Assembly: GCA_963787135.1 (NCBI GenBank)
Contig: CAWBBW010000046.1
Coordinates: 52,177 to 116,176 of the forward strand
Source of the DNA: Roseiarcus sp963787135
GTDB taxonomy: Bacteria; Pseudomonadota; Alphaproteobacteria; Rhizobiales; Beijerinckiaceae
Reading direction: 5' to 3'
DNA length: 64,000 nucleotides
The notes beneath the pieces are model-generated. The model ran no database searches, was not told the origin of the DNA, and saw only the letters and a program-made list of their open reading frames with translations. This document shows, one piece after another, positions 8,731 through 18,098 of the stretch. The first letter of the stretch is position 1, and the number at the start of each line of letters is the position of its first letter. The position numbers and the translations under genes were made by a program.

Positions 8731-9529
8731 TCAGGCGCCACTGATCTGGAGCATGTGGCCGCCGTCGACGACAAAGGTCGCACCGGTAATATAGGCGCCC
8801 GCCCTGGGAGCAGCGAGCAGCAACAGGACGCCGTCGAGGTCGCCCTCCTGCCCAAAGCGGCGCATCGGCACGTGGTTCGCCAAGCTCGCGCCCTCGCCCG
8901 TCAGCCAGCTGTCGTTCAGTTCGGTGACGAAATATCCGGGCGCAATCGCATTTGCGCGGATGTGATGCCTGGCGAACTCGAATGCCATAACCTTGGTGAG
9001 TTGCATGACGGCCGCCTTTGACACGGCGTAACTGGCGATGCTCCGTCCGACGCCGAATGAGGCGATCGAGGCAATATTCACGATTGCGCCGCGCCTACCG
9101 GCTGCAGCCATTCCCTGCGCGGCGAGCACGCCGACTGATCGGACGGCATCGAGATTGACGGCCATAGTTTCAGACCACGCTGTCTTGTCTCCGTCGATGA
9201 GGCGCCCTGGTCGCGAAATGCCCGCGTTGTTGACGCAGATCGTCACGGTGCCGAAGCGATCCGCGGCCGCGTCGAAGGCGTGGCGCATCTCGGTTTCGTT
9301 GGTGACGTCGGCTTCGAACCCTTCCGAACTCGCCGCCGGCCGCCGCGATCTCGGCGGCGATTGCGGCGAGGCGCTTCTTCCGCCTGGCGACAAGGACGAC
9401 CTTCGCGCCGTTGGCCGCGAGGACGCGGGCGAAGCGTTCGCCGAATCCGGACGAGGCGCCGGTGACGAGCGCGACTTCGCCGCTCAGGTCGAACAGATTG
9501 GCAGCCTTCATCGCGGACTGATCAGTCAA
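8731..9529 (-). CDS. Short-chain dehydrogenase/reductase, single-base frameshift
   Basis: All SDR landmarks are present but in two frames: TGASSGFGE (NAD(P) binding) in the first part, and VNNAGISRPG, the catalytic SYAVSK and a C-terminal VDGGHMLQ in the second. Deleting one G near 9325 gives a continuous protein of about 265 residues (AAAGGEF followed by EGFEADVTNE). Start is a TTG at 9529 because a GGAGGAG sits five bases before it; an ATG at 9511 is the alternative. It is the last gene of the acyl-CoA dehydrogenase/crotonase operon, 21 bp after the dehydrogenase, and probably oxidises a 3-hydroxyacyl-CoA intermediate. Substrate uncertain. Either a sequence error or a fresh inactivating mutation. 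Confidence 0.8.
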
Positions 9530-9550
9530 ACTCGCTCCTCCTCGGTGCGT

Positions 9551-10732
9551 TCAGGTCTGGGCGTCTGCAAGAACACGGGTCGCAATGATCATTTTTTGGA
9601 CTTCGCTCGCGCCCTCATAGATCCGCAGCGCCCGGATCTCCCGGTAAAGTCTCTCGGCGATATGGCCGCGCGTGACGCCCAGGCCGCCGAAAATCTGCAC
9701 AGCGGAATCGATCGCCTTCTGCGCCTCCTCGGTCGCGAAGAGTTTCGCCATGCTCGATTCGCGGCTGATACGGGCGCCTGTGACGTCCTTGGTCCAGGCG
9801 GCGCGGTAGATCAGCAGAGCCGCAGCGTCGATGGCGAGCGCCATGTCGGCGAGCTTGGCGCGGGTGAGCTGGAGATCGGACAGCGGCTGACCGAACAGCT
9901 TGCGCGTCCGGGCGTGTCGCACTGCCTCGTCAAGCGCGCGACGCGCGAAGCCGAGGGCGGCCGCGCCGACGGTCGGGCGGAAGACATCGAGCGTGGCCAT
10001 GGCGATACGGAAGCCGTCGCCCGGCGCGCCGAGCATATCGGCGCGGGAGACTTTCACGCCGTCGAAGGCGAGCGCGCCGATCGGGTGCGGCGCGATCAGG
10101 TCGATCACTTTCGAGACCGAGAACCCTGGCGTATCGGCTTCCACGATGAAGGCCGAAAGGCCCTTGGCGCCCGGGTCTTCGCCCGTGCGCGCGAAGACGA
10201 CGTATAGCTTGGCGATGCCGGCATTCGATATCCATGTCTTCGCTCCATCGAGGCGCCACTGGGCGCCGTCCGGCTTAGCCCGCATTGCGAGCGCGGAAAC
10301 GTCGGAGCCTGCCTCAGCCTCCGACAGGGCGAAGGCCGAGATCACGTTTCCCTGCGCGACCCCGGGCAGCCAGCGCGCCTTCTGCTCGTCGGTGCCGAAC
10401 AGGCTGATCGGACCGCTGCCGAGGCCCTGCATGGCGAAGCTGAAGTCGGCCAAACCCGCGTGGCGCGCCAGCACCTCCCGGCAAATGCAGAGGCTGCGCG
10501 CGTCCAGCGGCCCGTGCAGCGCGCCATCGCGGCCGCCGACGGCTGTAGCGAGAAGGCCCGCCTGCCCCATGGCCGCGACCAGGCGACGAACGATCCCCGC
10601 GGCGCCGGCGCCAGACTCGTCGGCGCCGTCCAAGGCCGCCAAGCTGGCGCCAGCCCAGGCGTCGACGCGATCGTACAGGTCCCGATGCTGCGGCTCCAGG
10701 AACGGCCAGGAGAGGAAGGTGCGGTCGGCCAT
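9551..10732 (-). CDS. Acyl-CoA dehydrogenase family protein
   Basis: 393-residue flavoprotein with acyl-CoA dehydrogenase signatures: AFALSEAEAGSDVSALAM, a KTWISNAGIA segment, and a C-terminal QIFGGLGVTRGHIAERLYRE and RIYEGASEVQ (residues about 340-380). The last motif includes the usual catalytic-base neighbourhood. The ATG at 10732 overlaps the preceding crotonase stop by one base (TGATG), so the longer open frame is not used. In this operon it would dehydrogenate an acyl- or alicyclyl-CoA; cyclohexanecarboxyl-CoA (AliB-type) fits the BadH/BadI/BadK-like neighbours but is inference. Electrons would go to ETF, which is not encoded here. Confidence 0.88.
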   Translation of the reverse strand: MADRTFLSWPFLEPQHRDLYDRVDAWAGASLAALDGADESGAGAAGIVRRLVAAMGQAGLLATAVGGRDGALHGPLDARSLCICREVLARHAGLADFSFAMQGLGSGPISLFGTDEQKARWLPGVAQGNVISAFALSEAEAGSDVSALAMRAKPDGAQWRLDGAKTWISNAGIAKLYVVFARTGEDPGAKGLSAFIVEADTPGFSVSKVIDLIAPHPIGALAFDGVKVSRADMLGAPGDGFRIAMATLDVFRPTVGAAALGFARRALDEAVRHARTRKLFGQPLSDLQLTRAKLADMALAIDAAALLIYRAAWTKDVTGARISRESSMAKLFATEEAQKAIDSAVQIFGGLGVTRGHIAERLYREIRALRIYEGASEVQKMIIATRVLADAQT

Positions 10733-11562
10733 CAATTTCCCTCGAAGACCGGCTTCACCTTGGCGACGAAAGCGCGATACGCGCGGCCGTAGTCTTTGGT
10801 CTGCATGCAGATCGCCTGCGCTTGCGCCTCGGCTTCGATCGCGGAATCGACGTCCAGCGCCCATTCCTGATGGAGGCACGTCTTGGTCATCGCGTGGCCG
10901 AAGGTCGGTCCGTCGGCGAGCTCTTTCGCCAGCGCCTGGGCGTCCGCCAGCACCTGCTCCGGCGTTGTGAGGCGGTTGAAGAAGCCCCATTTGTCCGCCT
11001 CCTCCGCGGTCATTGTGCGTCCAGTGTAAAGCAGCTCGGAGGCGCGGCCCTGGCCGATGAGGCGCGGCAGAATCGCGCAGGCGCCCATGTCAGCGCCCGC
11101 AAGGCCCACGCGCACAAACAGAAAGGCTGTCTTGGCGCGCGGCGTGCCGATCCGCATGTCGGAGGCCATCGCGACGATGGCGCCCGCGCCGGCGCAAATT
11201 CCGTCAACCGCCGCGATGATCGGCTGCGGGCAATGCCGCATCGCCTTGACCAGGTCGCCGGTCATGCGCGTGAAGGCGAGAAGCCCCTGCATGTCGCCGG
11301 CCTCCTGCATCCGCACCAGCGGTCCGATGATTTCGTGCACATCGCCTCCGGAACAGAAATTCCCGCCGGCGCCGGTAACGACAATGGCTTTCACATCGCC
11401 GGCGAAGACAAGGCTTCGAAACAGATCGCGGAGTTCCGCGTAGCTCTCAAAGGTCAGCGGATTCTTCCGTTCCGGGCGGTTCAGCGTGATCGTTCCGACC
11501 TTGCCGGAAACCTCCCACTGAAAATGCGTCGCCCCATATGCGGCAGCCTTGAACCTCTGCAC
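10732..11562 (-). CDS. Enoyl-CoA hydratase/isomerase (crotonase) family protein
   Basis: 276 residues. The open frame is longer, but a GTG at 11562 has GAGGAG seven bases upstream and removes unrelated sequence shared with the preceding gene. Crotonase features are LNRPERKNPLTFES, the oxyanion-hole segment GGNFCSGGDVHEI and AVDGICAGAGAIVAMASD. The position usually holding the first catalytic Glu of hydratases reads GICAGAGAIVA, so the chemistry may differ from classical hydration. It lies between a BadH-like SDR and an acyl-CoA dehydrogenase and overlaps the latter by one base. The exact substrate is not clear; a CoA-bound alicyclic or branched intermediate is likely. Confidence 0.82.
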   Translation of the reverse strand: MQRFKAAAYGATHFQWEVSGKVGTITLNRPERKNPLTFESYAELRDLFRSLVFAGDVKAIVVTGAGGNFCSGGDVHEIIGPLVRMQEAGDMQGLLAFTRMTGDLVKAMRHCPQPIIAAVDGICAGAGAIVAMASDMRIGTPRAKTAFLFVRVGLAGADMGACAILPRLIGQGRASELLYTGRTMTAEEADKWGFFNRLTTPEQVLADAQALAKELADGPTFGHAMTKTCLHQEWALDVDSAIEAEAQAQAICMQTKDYGRAYRAFVAKVKPVFEGN

Positions 11563-11588
11563 GTTCGTCTCCTCATGTTTATTTCGGT

Positions 11589-12329
11589 TCAAACCATGGA
11601 CAAGCCGCCAGACACGCTCAGCGTCTGGCCAGTGATGTAATTCGAGTGGTCGCTGGCGAAGAACAAGATTGCGCTGGCGATCTCGGCTGGTTGTGCGAAT
11701 CGTCGGAGTGGAATTGCGCGCCGGAACGCTTCGAGATGGTTCTCCGGCAGCGCCATCAGCATCGGCGTTTCCGTTGGCCCGGGACATACGCAATTCACAT
11801 TGATGGAATAACGGGCCATCTCGCGCGCCAGCCCCTTACTGAAGGCGATGAGGCCGCCCTTCGCGCCTGAATAGACTGTCTCGCCGGAACTGCCGACGCG
11901 ACCGGCGTCGCTCGCCACATTGACGATCTTGCCCGCCTTTCGCTCGATCATCGGTCCCAAGAGCGCCCGCGTGAGTTTGATCGGCCCCATCAGATTGATG
12001 TCGACCACGCGCTCCCAGAACTCCGGATCGTTGTCGACGAACGCCTGTCCCTTTCCGTAGCCGGCGACGTTGGCCAGCACATGAACCTCGCCCCGGCTCA
12101 GCACTGTCTTCGCAAATTCGGCGATAGCGTGATCCGAGCTGACGTCGATCCAGGCAAACGTGGCCTTCAGCTCAGCGTCGCGCAGTCGCCTGGCTTCCTC
12201 CTCCCCCTTCTCCGCTGAAAGGTCGGCGAGGACGACGCTGGCGCCCGCACGCGCCAGCATCTCCGCCGTCGCACGCCCGATCCCGGACGCTGCTCCGGTC
12301 ACGACCACGGTCTTCCCTTCGAGTCTCAT
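11589..12329 (-). CDS. SDR similar to 2-hydroxycyclohexanecarboxyl-CoA dehydrogenase (BadH-like)
   Basis: 246-residue SDR with TGAASGIGRATAEML near the N-terminus, NVAGYGKG and NIASD-type strand (NVASDAGRVGSSGE), catalytic Tyr-x-x-x-Lys in VYSGAKGG, and ITGQTLSVSGGLSM at the end. The stretch GRVGSSGETVY followed by AKGGLIAFSK and CPGPTETP closely follows BadH of R. palustris, which oxidises 2-hydroxycyclohexane-1-carboxyl-CoA to the 2-keto compound in the benzoyl-CoA pathway. The BadI-type hydrolase that takes that product is at 36288. It lies ten bases after the BadK-like crotonase stop, on the same strand. BadH itself is possible, but I leave the symbol empty. Confidence 0.8.
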   Translation of the reverse strand: MRLEGKTVVVTGAASGIGRATAEMLARAGASVVLADLSAEKGEEEARRLRDAELKATFAWIDVSSDHAIAEFAKTVLSRGEVHVLANVAGYGKGQAFVDNDPEFWERVVDINLMGPIKLTRALLGPMIERKAGKIVNVASDAGRVGSSGETVYSGAKGGLIAFSKGLAREMARYSINVNCVCPGPTETPMLMALPENHLEAFRRAIPLRRFAQPAEIASAILFFASDHSNYITGQTLSVSGGLSMV

Positions 12330-12339
12330 GTGGCAATCC

Positions 12340-13101
12340 TCACCTGTCGAGAAACTCCCTCACCCGCTTTCGAGTGTCGGCGGCGTTGAACAGTTTGTGG
12401 GTTTCCAGGAGCTCGATGAGCATGCCCTTGCCCAGGTCGGCGTCGGCCGCGCTGAAACAATGCTTGCACGCGGCCAACGCCGCCGGCGACAGAGCCGCGA
12501 TGCGCACAACGACACTCTCGGCAAATGCGCTCAATTGGTCGGCCGGCACAGCCCATTGAACCAGTCCCAGGTCGCGCGCCTGTACGCCGGTGACGACCTC
12601 GGCCGTCAGGATCAGGCGGCGCGCAACGCCGGGACCAGCGAGCCGCGACAGCCGTTGGGTGCCGCCTGCGCCGGGCAGGAGACCGAGACGGGCCTCTGGC
12701 AGCCCTAGCCGAGCGTCGTCGGCTGCAATCCGCAAATCGCAGGCGAGCGCCAGTTCGAACCCCCCGCCCTGCGCCGCGCCGGCGATCTCCGCGACGACCA
12801 CCTGGGAAAGGGACTCAATCCGATCGTAAAGGCGCTGCATGAGGCGGACCGTTTCGATCATGCGATCGGGTCCGTCCTCGGTCGAAAAGCAATCCCGCAT
12901 CAGCTTGAGGTCCGCGCCGGCGGAAAAAATTCGCTCCGAGGAGCGGATCAGCAGCACGGCGATGTCTGGCTGCCCGGCCAGGTCGTCGAGGATGCCCTCG
13001 AAGCCGTCGATCCAGTCGCGGTTTATGGCGTTCACGGGCGCCCGCGCCATTGTGAGCTCCAACGCCGCGCCGGTGAAGCGGGTCTTGAACATGGGGGACA
13101 T
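12340..13101 (-). CDS. Enoyl-CoA hydratase, cyclohexene-carboxyl-CoA hydratase (BadK)-like
   Basis: About 253 residues with both catalytic regions of true hydratases: IAGAAQGGGFELALACD (first Glu in GGFE) and PEARLGLLPGAGGTQRL (second Glu in EARLG), plus SAGADLKLM at the oxyanion hole. It is the first gene of the minus-strand operon with BadH-like SDR, crotonase and acyl-CoA dehydrogenase, so hydration of cyclohex-1-ene-1-carboxyl-CoA or of an ordinary enoyl-CoA is expected. Three ATGs (13116, 13101, 13092) are possible and none has a Shine-Dalgarno. The first lies inside the palindromic operator, so I use 13101; a leaderless transcript is possible. Confidence 0.82.
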   Translation of the reverse strand: MSPMFKTRFTGAALELTMARAPVNAINRDWIDGFEGILDDLAGQPDIAVLLIRSSERIFSAGADLKLMRDCFSTEDGPDRMIETVRLMQRLYDRIESLSQVVVAEIAGAAQGGGFELALACDLRIAADDARLGLPEARLGLLPGAGGTQRLSRLAGPGVARRLILTAEVVTGVQARDLGLVQWAVPADQLSAFAESVVVRIAALSPAALAACKHCFSAADADLGKGMLIELLETHKLFNAADTRKRVREFLDR

Positions 13102-13119
13102 TGAATGACGGTTCATTCA
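13102..13119. promoter_or_regulatory. 18-bp palindromic operator, TetR/FadR type
   Basis: The sequence is TGAATGA-CGGT-TCATTCA, a perfect 7-bp inverted repeat with a 4-bp spacer. It has the same arms and spacing as the operator of Bacillus subtilis FadR (TGAATGAnTnnTCATTCA), a TetR-family regulator of fatty acid degradation that releases DNA on binding long-chain acyl-CoA. It touches the start region of the BadK-like gene, and the next gene upstream is a TetR regulator. Repression of the beta-oxidation-like operon, relieved by an acyl-CoA, is the natural reading. Confidence 0.7.
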
Positions 13120-13314
13120 GTTCAACAGATATCAGACCGGGGCCGCCGTCAAGGTTCCGATCCGCGGCGATCTGTCGCGCCGCTCCGTCGATGGCGCGGC
13201 CTGTGCGTCCGCATCTCTGTCGGCCACATCTTTCGTCGTGAGATCGGCGGCTCGCTTTGACCCCGGCCTCGACGCCCAGGAACCTGGCCATCTGCGTTGC
13301 GGGCCGCACGACAA

Positions 13315-14058
13315 TTATTTGCCGGCCCTGCCCGCCTTTCGCTTCCCCTTGAGCCTCCCTGATTTCGGAGGGCGGGCGGAAAGGAACCGGCCGTAGTCTA
13401 CCAAGCCTTTTGGCGTCGCCATCGCGTGGACGAAAAAGTCAAAGCCCTGCTCGATATAGCCGTCGATGGTGGTGATCGCGCTGAGCCGCCAATGCTTCAA
13501 GGCCCAGGCGTGTGCATAGAGCACGAGTTGATAGGTCACGAGATCAACGTTGATTTCGCGGAACAGTCCCGCGGAAACGCAGTCACGCAGACGATCGGCG
13601 AGGTATTCATTGGTTTCGAGTTCGAGCCGCTTGATGATTTCGCGTTGAGGGCGCGGCAGCGACTTGGTCGAGCGATAGGCGAGCACCGCCGCGCTGCGGC
13701 GTCGGTCGATTACGCGGCAATAGGCGTCGAGGGATTTCCACAACGCCTGTATTGGGTCGTCGGTTGCTTTCACCGAGCGCGGAAGCTCCTGCTTGTAAGA
13801 GTCGAGTACGGTCACCAGCGAAAGCAGGAGGACGTCTTCCTTCGTCTGCGCATACTGGTAAATCAGCCCGGCGCTGACTCCGGCCTTGCGCGCGATGTCC
13901 AGCACGGTCGTAAGGTAGTAGCCCTGTTCGGAAAACAACTCGATTGCGGCAGAAACGATCTGTTCGCGCCGCTTCGCGACAAGCTTTTCGTCGGTGACCT
14001 GACTCTTGACGACGGCCTGATCGAACGAACCGGCGAGCGGCGACCGCTGTTTCTTCAT
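13315..14058 (-). CDS. TetR/AcrR-family transcriptional regulator
   Basis: 247 residues. ATG at 14058 (MKKQRSPLAG) is preferred because GGGAGAG lies four bases before it; longer starts lack a ribosome site. An N-terminal helix-turn-helix of TetR type is seen at about residues 22-70 (IVSAAIELFSEQGYYLTTV; ARKAGVSAGLIYQYAQTK), followed by a helical ligand domain and a basic tail (SGRLKGKRKAGRAGK). It faces the same way as the crotonase/dehydrogenase operon that starts 214 bp downstream, with a FadR-like palindrome between them. An acyl-CoA effector is an inference from that operator. Confidence 0.85.
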   Translation of the reverse strand: MKKQRSPLAGSFDQAVVKSQVTDEKLVAKRREQIVSAAIELFSEQGYYLTTVLDIARKAGVSAGLIYQYAQTKEDVLLLSLVTVLDSYKQELPRSVKATDDPIQALWKSLDAYCRVIDRRRSAAVLAYRSTKSLPRPQREIIKRLELETNEYLADRLRDCVSAGLFREINVDLVTYQLVLYAHAWALKHWRLSAITTIDGYIEQGFDFFVHAMATPKGLVDYGRFLSARPPKSGRLKGKRKAGRAGK

Positions 14059-14366
14059 TTGCTCTCCCAACCCCATTCCCCTGTCTGCGCGGCCCGCTTT
14101 CAGGCTGCATTCTGGTCTGAGTCTATCGAAACTCGGCAAACGTTGACCATCCAATTTGCAAAAGACGTTCGGCCCGGTTCAGTGAACAGATCTTCCACGT
14201 CGCGAGATCCATATAGAGCAGAACAGCGTGCCGGATGATCGCCGGGGGACCAATTGACCGGCAACCGGGATCATCTCGCGCCATCTTACCGACCGATCGG
14301 AAACGCGCTAACGTTCGCGCGGCAAAGCCATAGCGAGGAACGTATGAGAGTTGCTTTGGCTCAGGA
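14059..14366. other. Intergenic region between divergent TetR and HAD genes
   Basis: 308 bp without a convincing gene. It must contain the promoters of the TetR gene (minus) and the HAD gene (plus). The only structure I see is a short GTTCA-G-TGAAC inverted repeat at 14177-14187; it does not match the 13102 operator. Confidence 0.4.
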
Positions 14367-15068
14367 ATGACGTACGTGCCCCGCGCCAACTCGCCCAAGG
14401 CCCTGCTGCTCGACTTCGGCGCCGTCATCTCGATCACCCTGTTTGAACGCCATGCCCATACCGAGACGAACATCGGGCTCGCGCCGGGCACGCTGACATG
14501 GCGCGGCCCGTTCGATCCCGCCGGCGATCGGCTTTGGACCGACATGCTCGCGGGCAAGATCAGCGAACGCGACTACTGGGCGATCCGGGCGGCGGAGGTC
14601 GGGCGCCTGAAAGGCGAGCGCTGGGATATGGCGACGCTCATCGTTCGCGCCGGCGGTCCCGACCCCAATGCGCATGTGCGGCCTGAGGCGCTGGCCACGG
14701 TTCGCCGCGCGAAAGCCGCGGGACTGCGCGTCGGCGTCCTTTCGAACGAGCTCGAACTCTTTCACGGCCGCGAAGAGATGGAAACGCTCGACATCCTGCA
14801 GCTGATGGACTCGATCGTGGACGCGACGCACACGGGTGTCCTGAAGCCGGACCCGCGAGCCTACGTCTTGGGCTGCGCAGCGCTGGGCGCGGAACCGGAG
14901 AATGTGGTGTTCGTCGACGACCAGAAGCGCAATGTCGAGGGCGCTCGACGCGCGGGTCTCGATGCAGTCTGGTTCGACGTCACGCGAGCGGCCGCCATGT
15001 ACGCCGAGGTCGAGCGCCGTCTCGGTCTTTCGCCGGCGACTCAGGCGGCCGAGGGCGCCAACGAATAG
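14367..15068 (+). CDS. HAD-superfamily hydrolase
   Basis: 233 residues. Motif I is LLLDFGAVIS, where the nucleophile Asp is kept and the second Asp is replaced by Gly, as in many DxG-type HAD proteins; motif II is VLSNE, motif III has Lys in HTGVLKPDPRAY, and motif IV is VVFVDDQKRNVEGA. Most likely a phosphatase or dehalogenase-like hydrolase; no substrate can be given. An AGGA directly abuts the ATG, so the GTG three codons on (14376) may be the real start. Its 3' end overlaps the convergent acetoacetyl-CoA synthetase by 28 bp. Confidence 0.75.
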   Translation: MTYVPRANSPKALLLDFGAVISITLFERHAHTETNIGLAPGTLTWRGPFDPAGDRLWTDMLAGKISERDYWAIRAAEVGRLKGERWDMATLIVRAGGPDPNAHVRPEALATVRRAKAAGLRVGVLSNELELFHGREEMETLDILQLMDSIVDATHTGVLKPDPRAYVLGCAALGAEPENVVFVDDQKRNVEGARRAGLDAVWFDVTRAAAMYAEVERRLGLSPATQAAEGANE

Positions 15069-17048
15069 TCGCTCTGGCTCGCGGCGTAAGCGACGAACGC
15101 CTCGAGCGTCGCCGGATTGGCCATTGCATTGCGGTTCAGGACCGCATCCGGCGACGCGCCCATCAGGATTCGGCGCACCGGCACCTCCATTTTCTTGCCG
15201 GTCAGGGTGTAGGGAATTTCCGCGACCTCGACGATGCGGTCGGGAACGTGGCGAGGACTGTATTCACGTCTGAGGGCATCCGCGATCCGCCGCCGCAGGG
15301 CGTCGTCAAGTTCAAACCCCGACTTGAGCTTGACGAAGAGCGGCATGAAAAAACGCCCGCCCGAGCAGATCGAGATTAACGATGAGACTGTCGGCGATCG
15401 CCTCGATCCCCGCGAGCGCGCCATAGATTTCGGCCGTGCCAATGCGAACTCCGTGACGGTTGAGCGTCGCGTCGGAGCGGCCCAGCACGAAGCAGCCGCC
15501 GCGCGCATTGATGCGAATGAGATCGCCGTGCCGCCATACGCCCGGAAACATATCGAAATAGGCACCCCGATACCGCTCGCCCGTTTCATCTCCCCAGAAT
15601 GACACCGGCATCGAGGGCAACGGTTTGGTGATGACGAGTTCGCCGACTTGGTCAATGACACTGACACCGTTGTCGTCGAACGCCTCCGCCGCCACGCCGA
15701 GTTGGCGAGCCTGGATTTCTCCGGCATAGACCGGCAGCGTCGGAACGCCGCCGACCAGACCGGAACAGACGTCGGTGCCGCCGCTGCCCGTCGCCACCCA
15801 CAGGTCCGACTTGACGTTGTCATAAAACCAGGCGGTGCAGTCCGGCGAAACCGGCGAGCCCGCCGGCATGATCGCGCGCAGATTCGACAGCGCGTATCGC
15901 GCCTTGGGAACGACTCCGGCCTTGCGCATGATCTCGACGTAGCTCGGGCTGGCGCCGAAAAAGGACACGCCGCACCGGTCCGCAATCCGCCACAGCGCGT
16001 CGACTTCGGGGTAGGCTGGATGGCCGTCGTAGAGAACCGGGCAGGCGCCGGTCATCAGCATGCTCACGACGACGTTCCACATCATCCAGCCGGTCGTGGT
16101 GTAGAAGAACGCCCGCTCTCCCGGATGAATGTCCATATGGAATTGCAGCGTCTTCAACGCCTCCAGAATGATGCCCCCGTGACCGTGCACGATCGGCTTC
16201 GGTAGCCCTGTCGTGCCAGACGAAAAGAGGATCCAGAGCGGGTGATCGAACGGAACCTGCTCGAAGGAGAAATCACCTCCGGGGACCGGCGCGTGATCGA
16301 GGAGACTCTCCCACCTCAGAGCACCCGCCGGCAGATCGAGTTCGCCTTGCGGGCCACGGCGGGACATGTCGATTACGAGTTCGAGTCCGCTCAAGCCCGC
16401 GACGATGCCGCGTAGTTCCTCGCGACGGTCGAAATGCTTCCCGGCGTATCGATAGCCGCCGACGCAAAAGAGCGCCTTGGGCCGGAGTTGGTCGAGACGA
16501 TCGAGAACGCCGCGCGAACCGAAATCGGGCGAACAGCCGGCCCAGACGGCGCCGATCGCGGCGGTCGCAAGCATGGCGATCATGGTCTCGGGAATGTTCG
16601 GCGCGTAGGCGGCGACGCGATCGCCGCGCCTAACTCCAAGCGCGCGCAGTTGCGTCGCGACAATGCGCACGGCGCTTGCTAAATCGTCCCAGAGGACGCC
16701 GGCCGGCGCTGCATCTTCCTGGACGAACAGCAGGGCGTCGGCGCCCGGCCGCTCGCAGCGCAGGACATGTTCGGCGTAGTTGAGTTTAACGGCGGGAAAC
16801 CATCTCGCGCCGGGCATCGCGCCCGATGCAAGCACGCGCTCATAAGGGACCGAGGATTTGATGTCGAAATAGTCCCAGAGCGCGCCCCAGAACGCTTCGG
16901 TCTCGCTCACTGACCATCGCCAGAGCGACTCGTAGCTCGCAAACGAGAGTCCGCGCCGCTCTTCGAGCCATCGTATGAATTTCGTGATGTTGGCGTTGGC
17001 GGCCCACTTGGCGCTGGGCGTCCACAGCAAGTCGCTTTCCTGGACCAT
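15041..17048 (-). CDS. aacS: Acetoacetyl-CoA synthetase (acetoacetate-CoA ligase), single-base frameshift
   Basis: ANL-superfamily ligase of about 668 residues when one extra base near 15360 is ignored. The first frame carries ILFSSGTTGLPKPIVHGHGG, TTTGWMMWN, WVATGSGGTDVCSGLVGG and VWRHGDLIRI. The second frame continues with GGRFFMPLFVKL, REYSPRHVPDRI and the adenylation lysine in TLTGKKMEVPVRRIL. WMMWN and TGKKMEVPV are characteristic of acetoacetyl-CoA synthetase rather than acetyl-CoA synthetase; benzoylacetate-CoA ligases are close relatives. It is the last gene of the long operon that contains the biotin carboxylase, which suggests that it activates the beta-keto acid made by carboxylation. 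It starts 39 bp after the preceding oxidoreductase. Confidence 0.87.
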
Positions 17049-17087
17049 TGCGAAACCGTTGTTGTTGAGACTCTTGCCTCTGCCCGG

Positions 17088-18098
17088 TCAGACGGCAATG
17101 ACGACCTTGCCGATGTGCCTGCCCGAATCCAGATATGCGTAGGCCTCGCGCGCCTCCTGGAAAGGAAAGACCCGATCGATCACGGGCCGCAGCTTCGCCT
17201 GGGTCAGCGCCGCGTTCATCGCAGCGAACATTTCCAGCGAGCCGACGAAGATCCCTTGCAGCCGCGCCGCCCGGGACATCAGCAGCCTCGGGTCGATCTG
17301 GCCGGTTCCCCCCACGACGCCGATTAAGGCGATGGCGCCGCCAACCCGCGTCGAACGGATCGAGCGCTCGAGCGTGGCGGCGCCGCCGACCTCGACCACG
17401 AGATCAACGCCGCGTCCCCCGGTCAGCTCTGCGACCTTTTTGTGCCACTCCGGCGTTTCCTGGTAGTTGATGGTCTGATCCGCGCCGAGGGTCTTGGCTA
17501 GTGAGAGCTTGTCGTTGCTGCTCGAGGTGAGGATGGCGCATGCGCCATGCAGCTTGGCGAATTGCAGGGCGAACAGCGACACGCCGCCAGTTCCTAGCAG
17601 CAGCACGGTCTCTCCCGCGCGTACGGTCGCCATCTCGGCGACGGCGTTCCAGGCGGTGAGACCCGCGCACGGCAGCGTCGCTCCCTCCTCGAAACTCATA
17701 TGTTCGGGAATCGCGATCGCGCCCGTCTCGTGCAGGACGACAGTCTCTGCGAGCATGCCGTCGACCGAGCCGCCGAGGGCGCGGGAGATGGCCTCGGCCG
17801 ACGGCGCTCCGCCGAGCCAACCCGGAAAGAATGCGCCGGCGACGCGGTCACCGACTTTGAACCGCGTGACGCCCGGCCCGATGGCCACAACATCGCCAGC
17901 GCCATCCGACAGAGGGATCACATTCGGCCGGGCGCCGCTACGATAGACCCCCCTCGCGATCATGAGATCGCGATAGTTGAGCGAGGCCGCGCGGACGCGA
18001 ACGAGAATCTCTCCGGGCCGCGCCCCAGGCGTCGGCCGATCCGGGTTGAGGACGACGCCGTCGATGCCGATGGCTTCCCTGAGCTCGTAAGCTCTCAT
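17088..18098 (-). CDS. Zinc-independent MDR-family NAD(P)-dependent oxidoreductase
   Basis: 336 residues of the medium-chain dehydrogenase/quinone oxidoreductase superfamily. NAD(P)-binding glycine motif is LLLGTGGVSLFALQFAK; other landmarks are GDRVAGAFFPGWLGG and LPCAGLTAWNAV. The cysteine cluster of the structural zinc site is absent, so it is closer to quinone or enoyl reductases than to alcohol dehydrogenases. It overlaps the amidase gene by 4 bp (ATGA) and precedes acetoacetyl-CoA synthetase, so it belongs to the same operon. The role is unknown; reduction of an unsaturated ketone or acyl intermediate is one possibility. Confidence 0.8.
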   Translation of the reverse strand: MRAYELREAIGIDGVVLNPDRPTPGARPGEILVRVRAASLNYRDLMIARGVYRSGARPNVIPLSDGAGDVVAIGPGVTRFKVGDRVAGAFFPGWLGGAPSAEAISRALGGSVDGMLAETVVLHETGAIAIPEHMSFEEGATLPCAGLTAWNAVAEMATVRAGETVLLLGTGGVSLFALQFAKLHGACAILTSSSNDKLSLAKTLGADQTINYQETPEWHKKVAELTGGRGVDLVVEVGGAATLERSIRSTRVGGAIALIGVVGGTGQIDPRLLMSRAARLQGIFVGSLEMFAAMNAALTQAKLRPVIDRVFPFQEAREAYAYLDSGRHIGKVVIAV

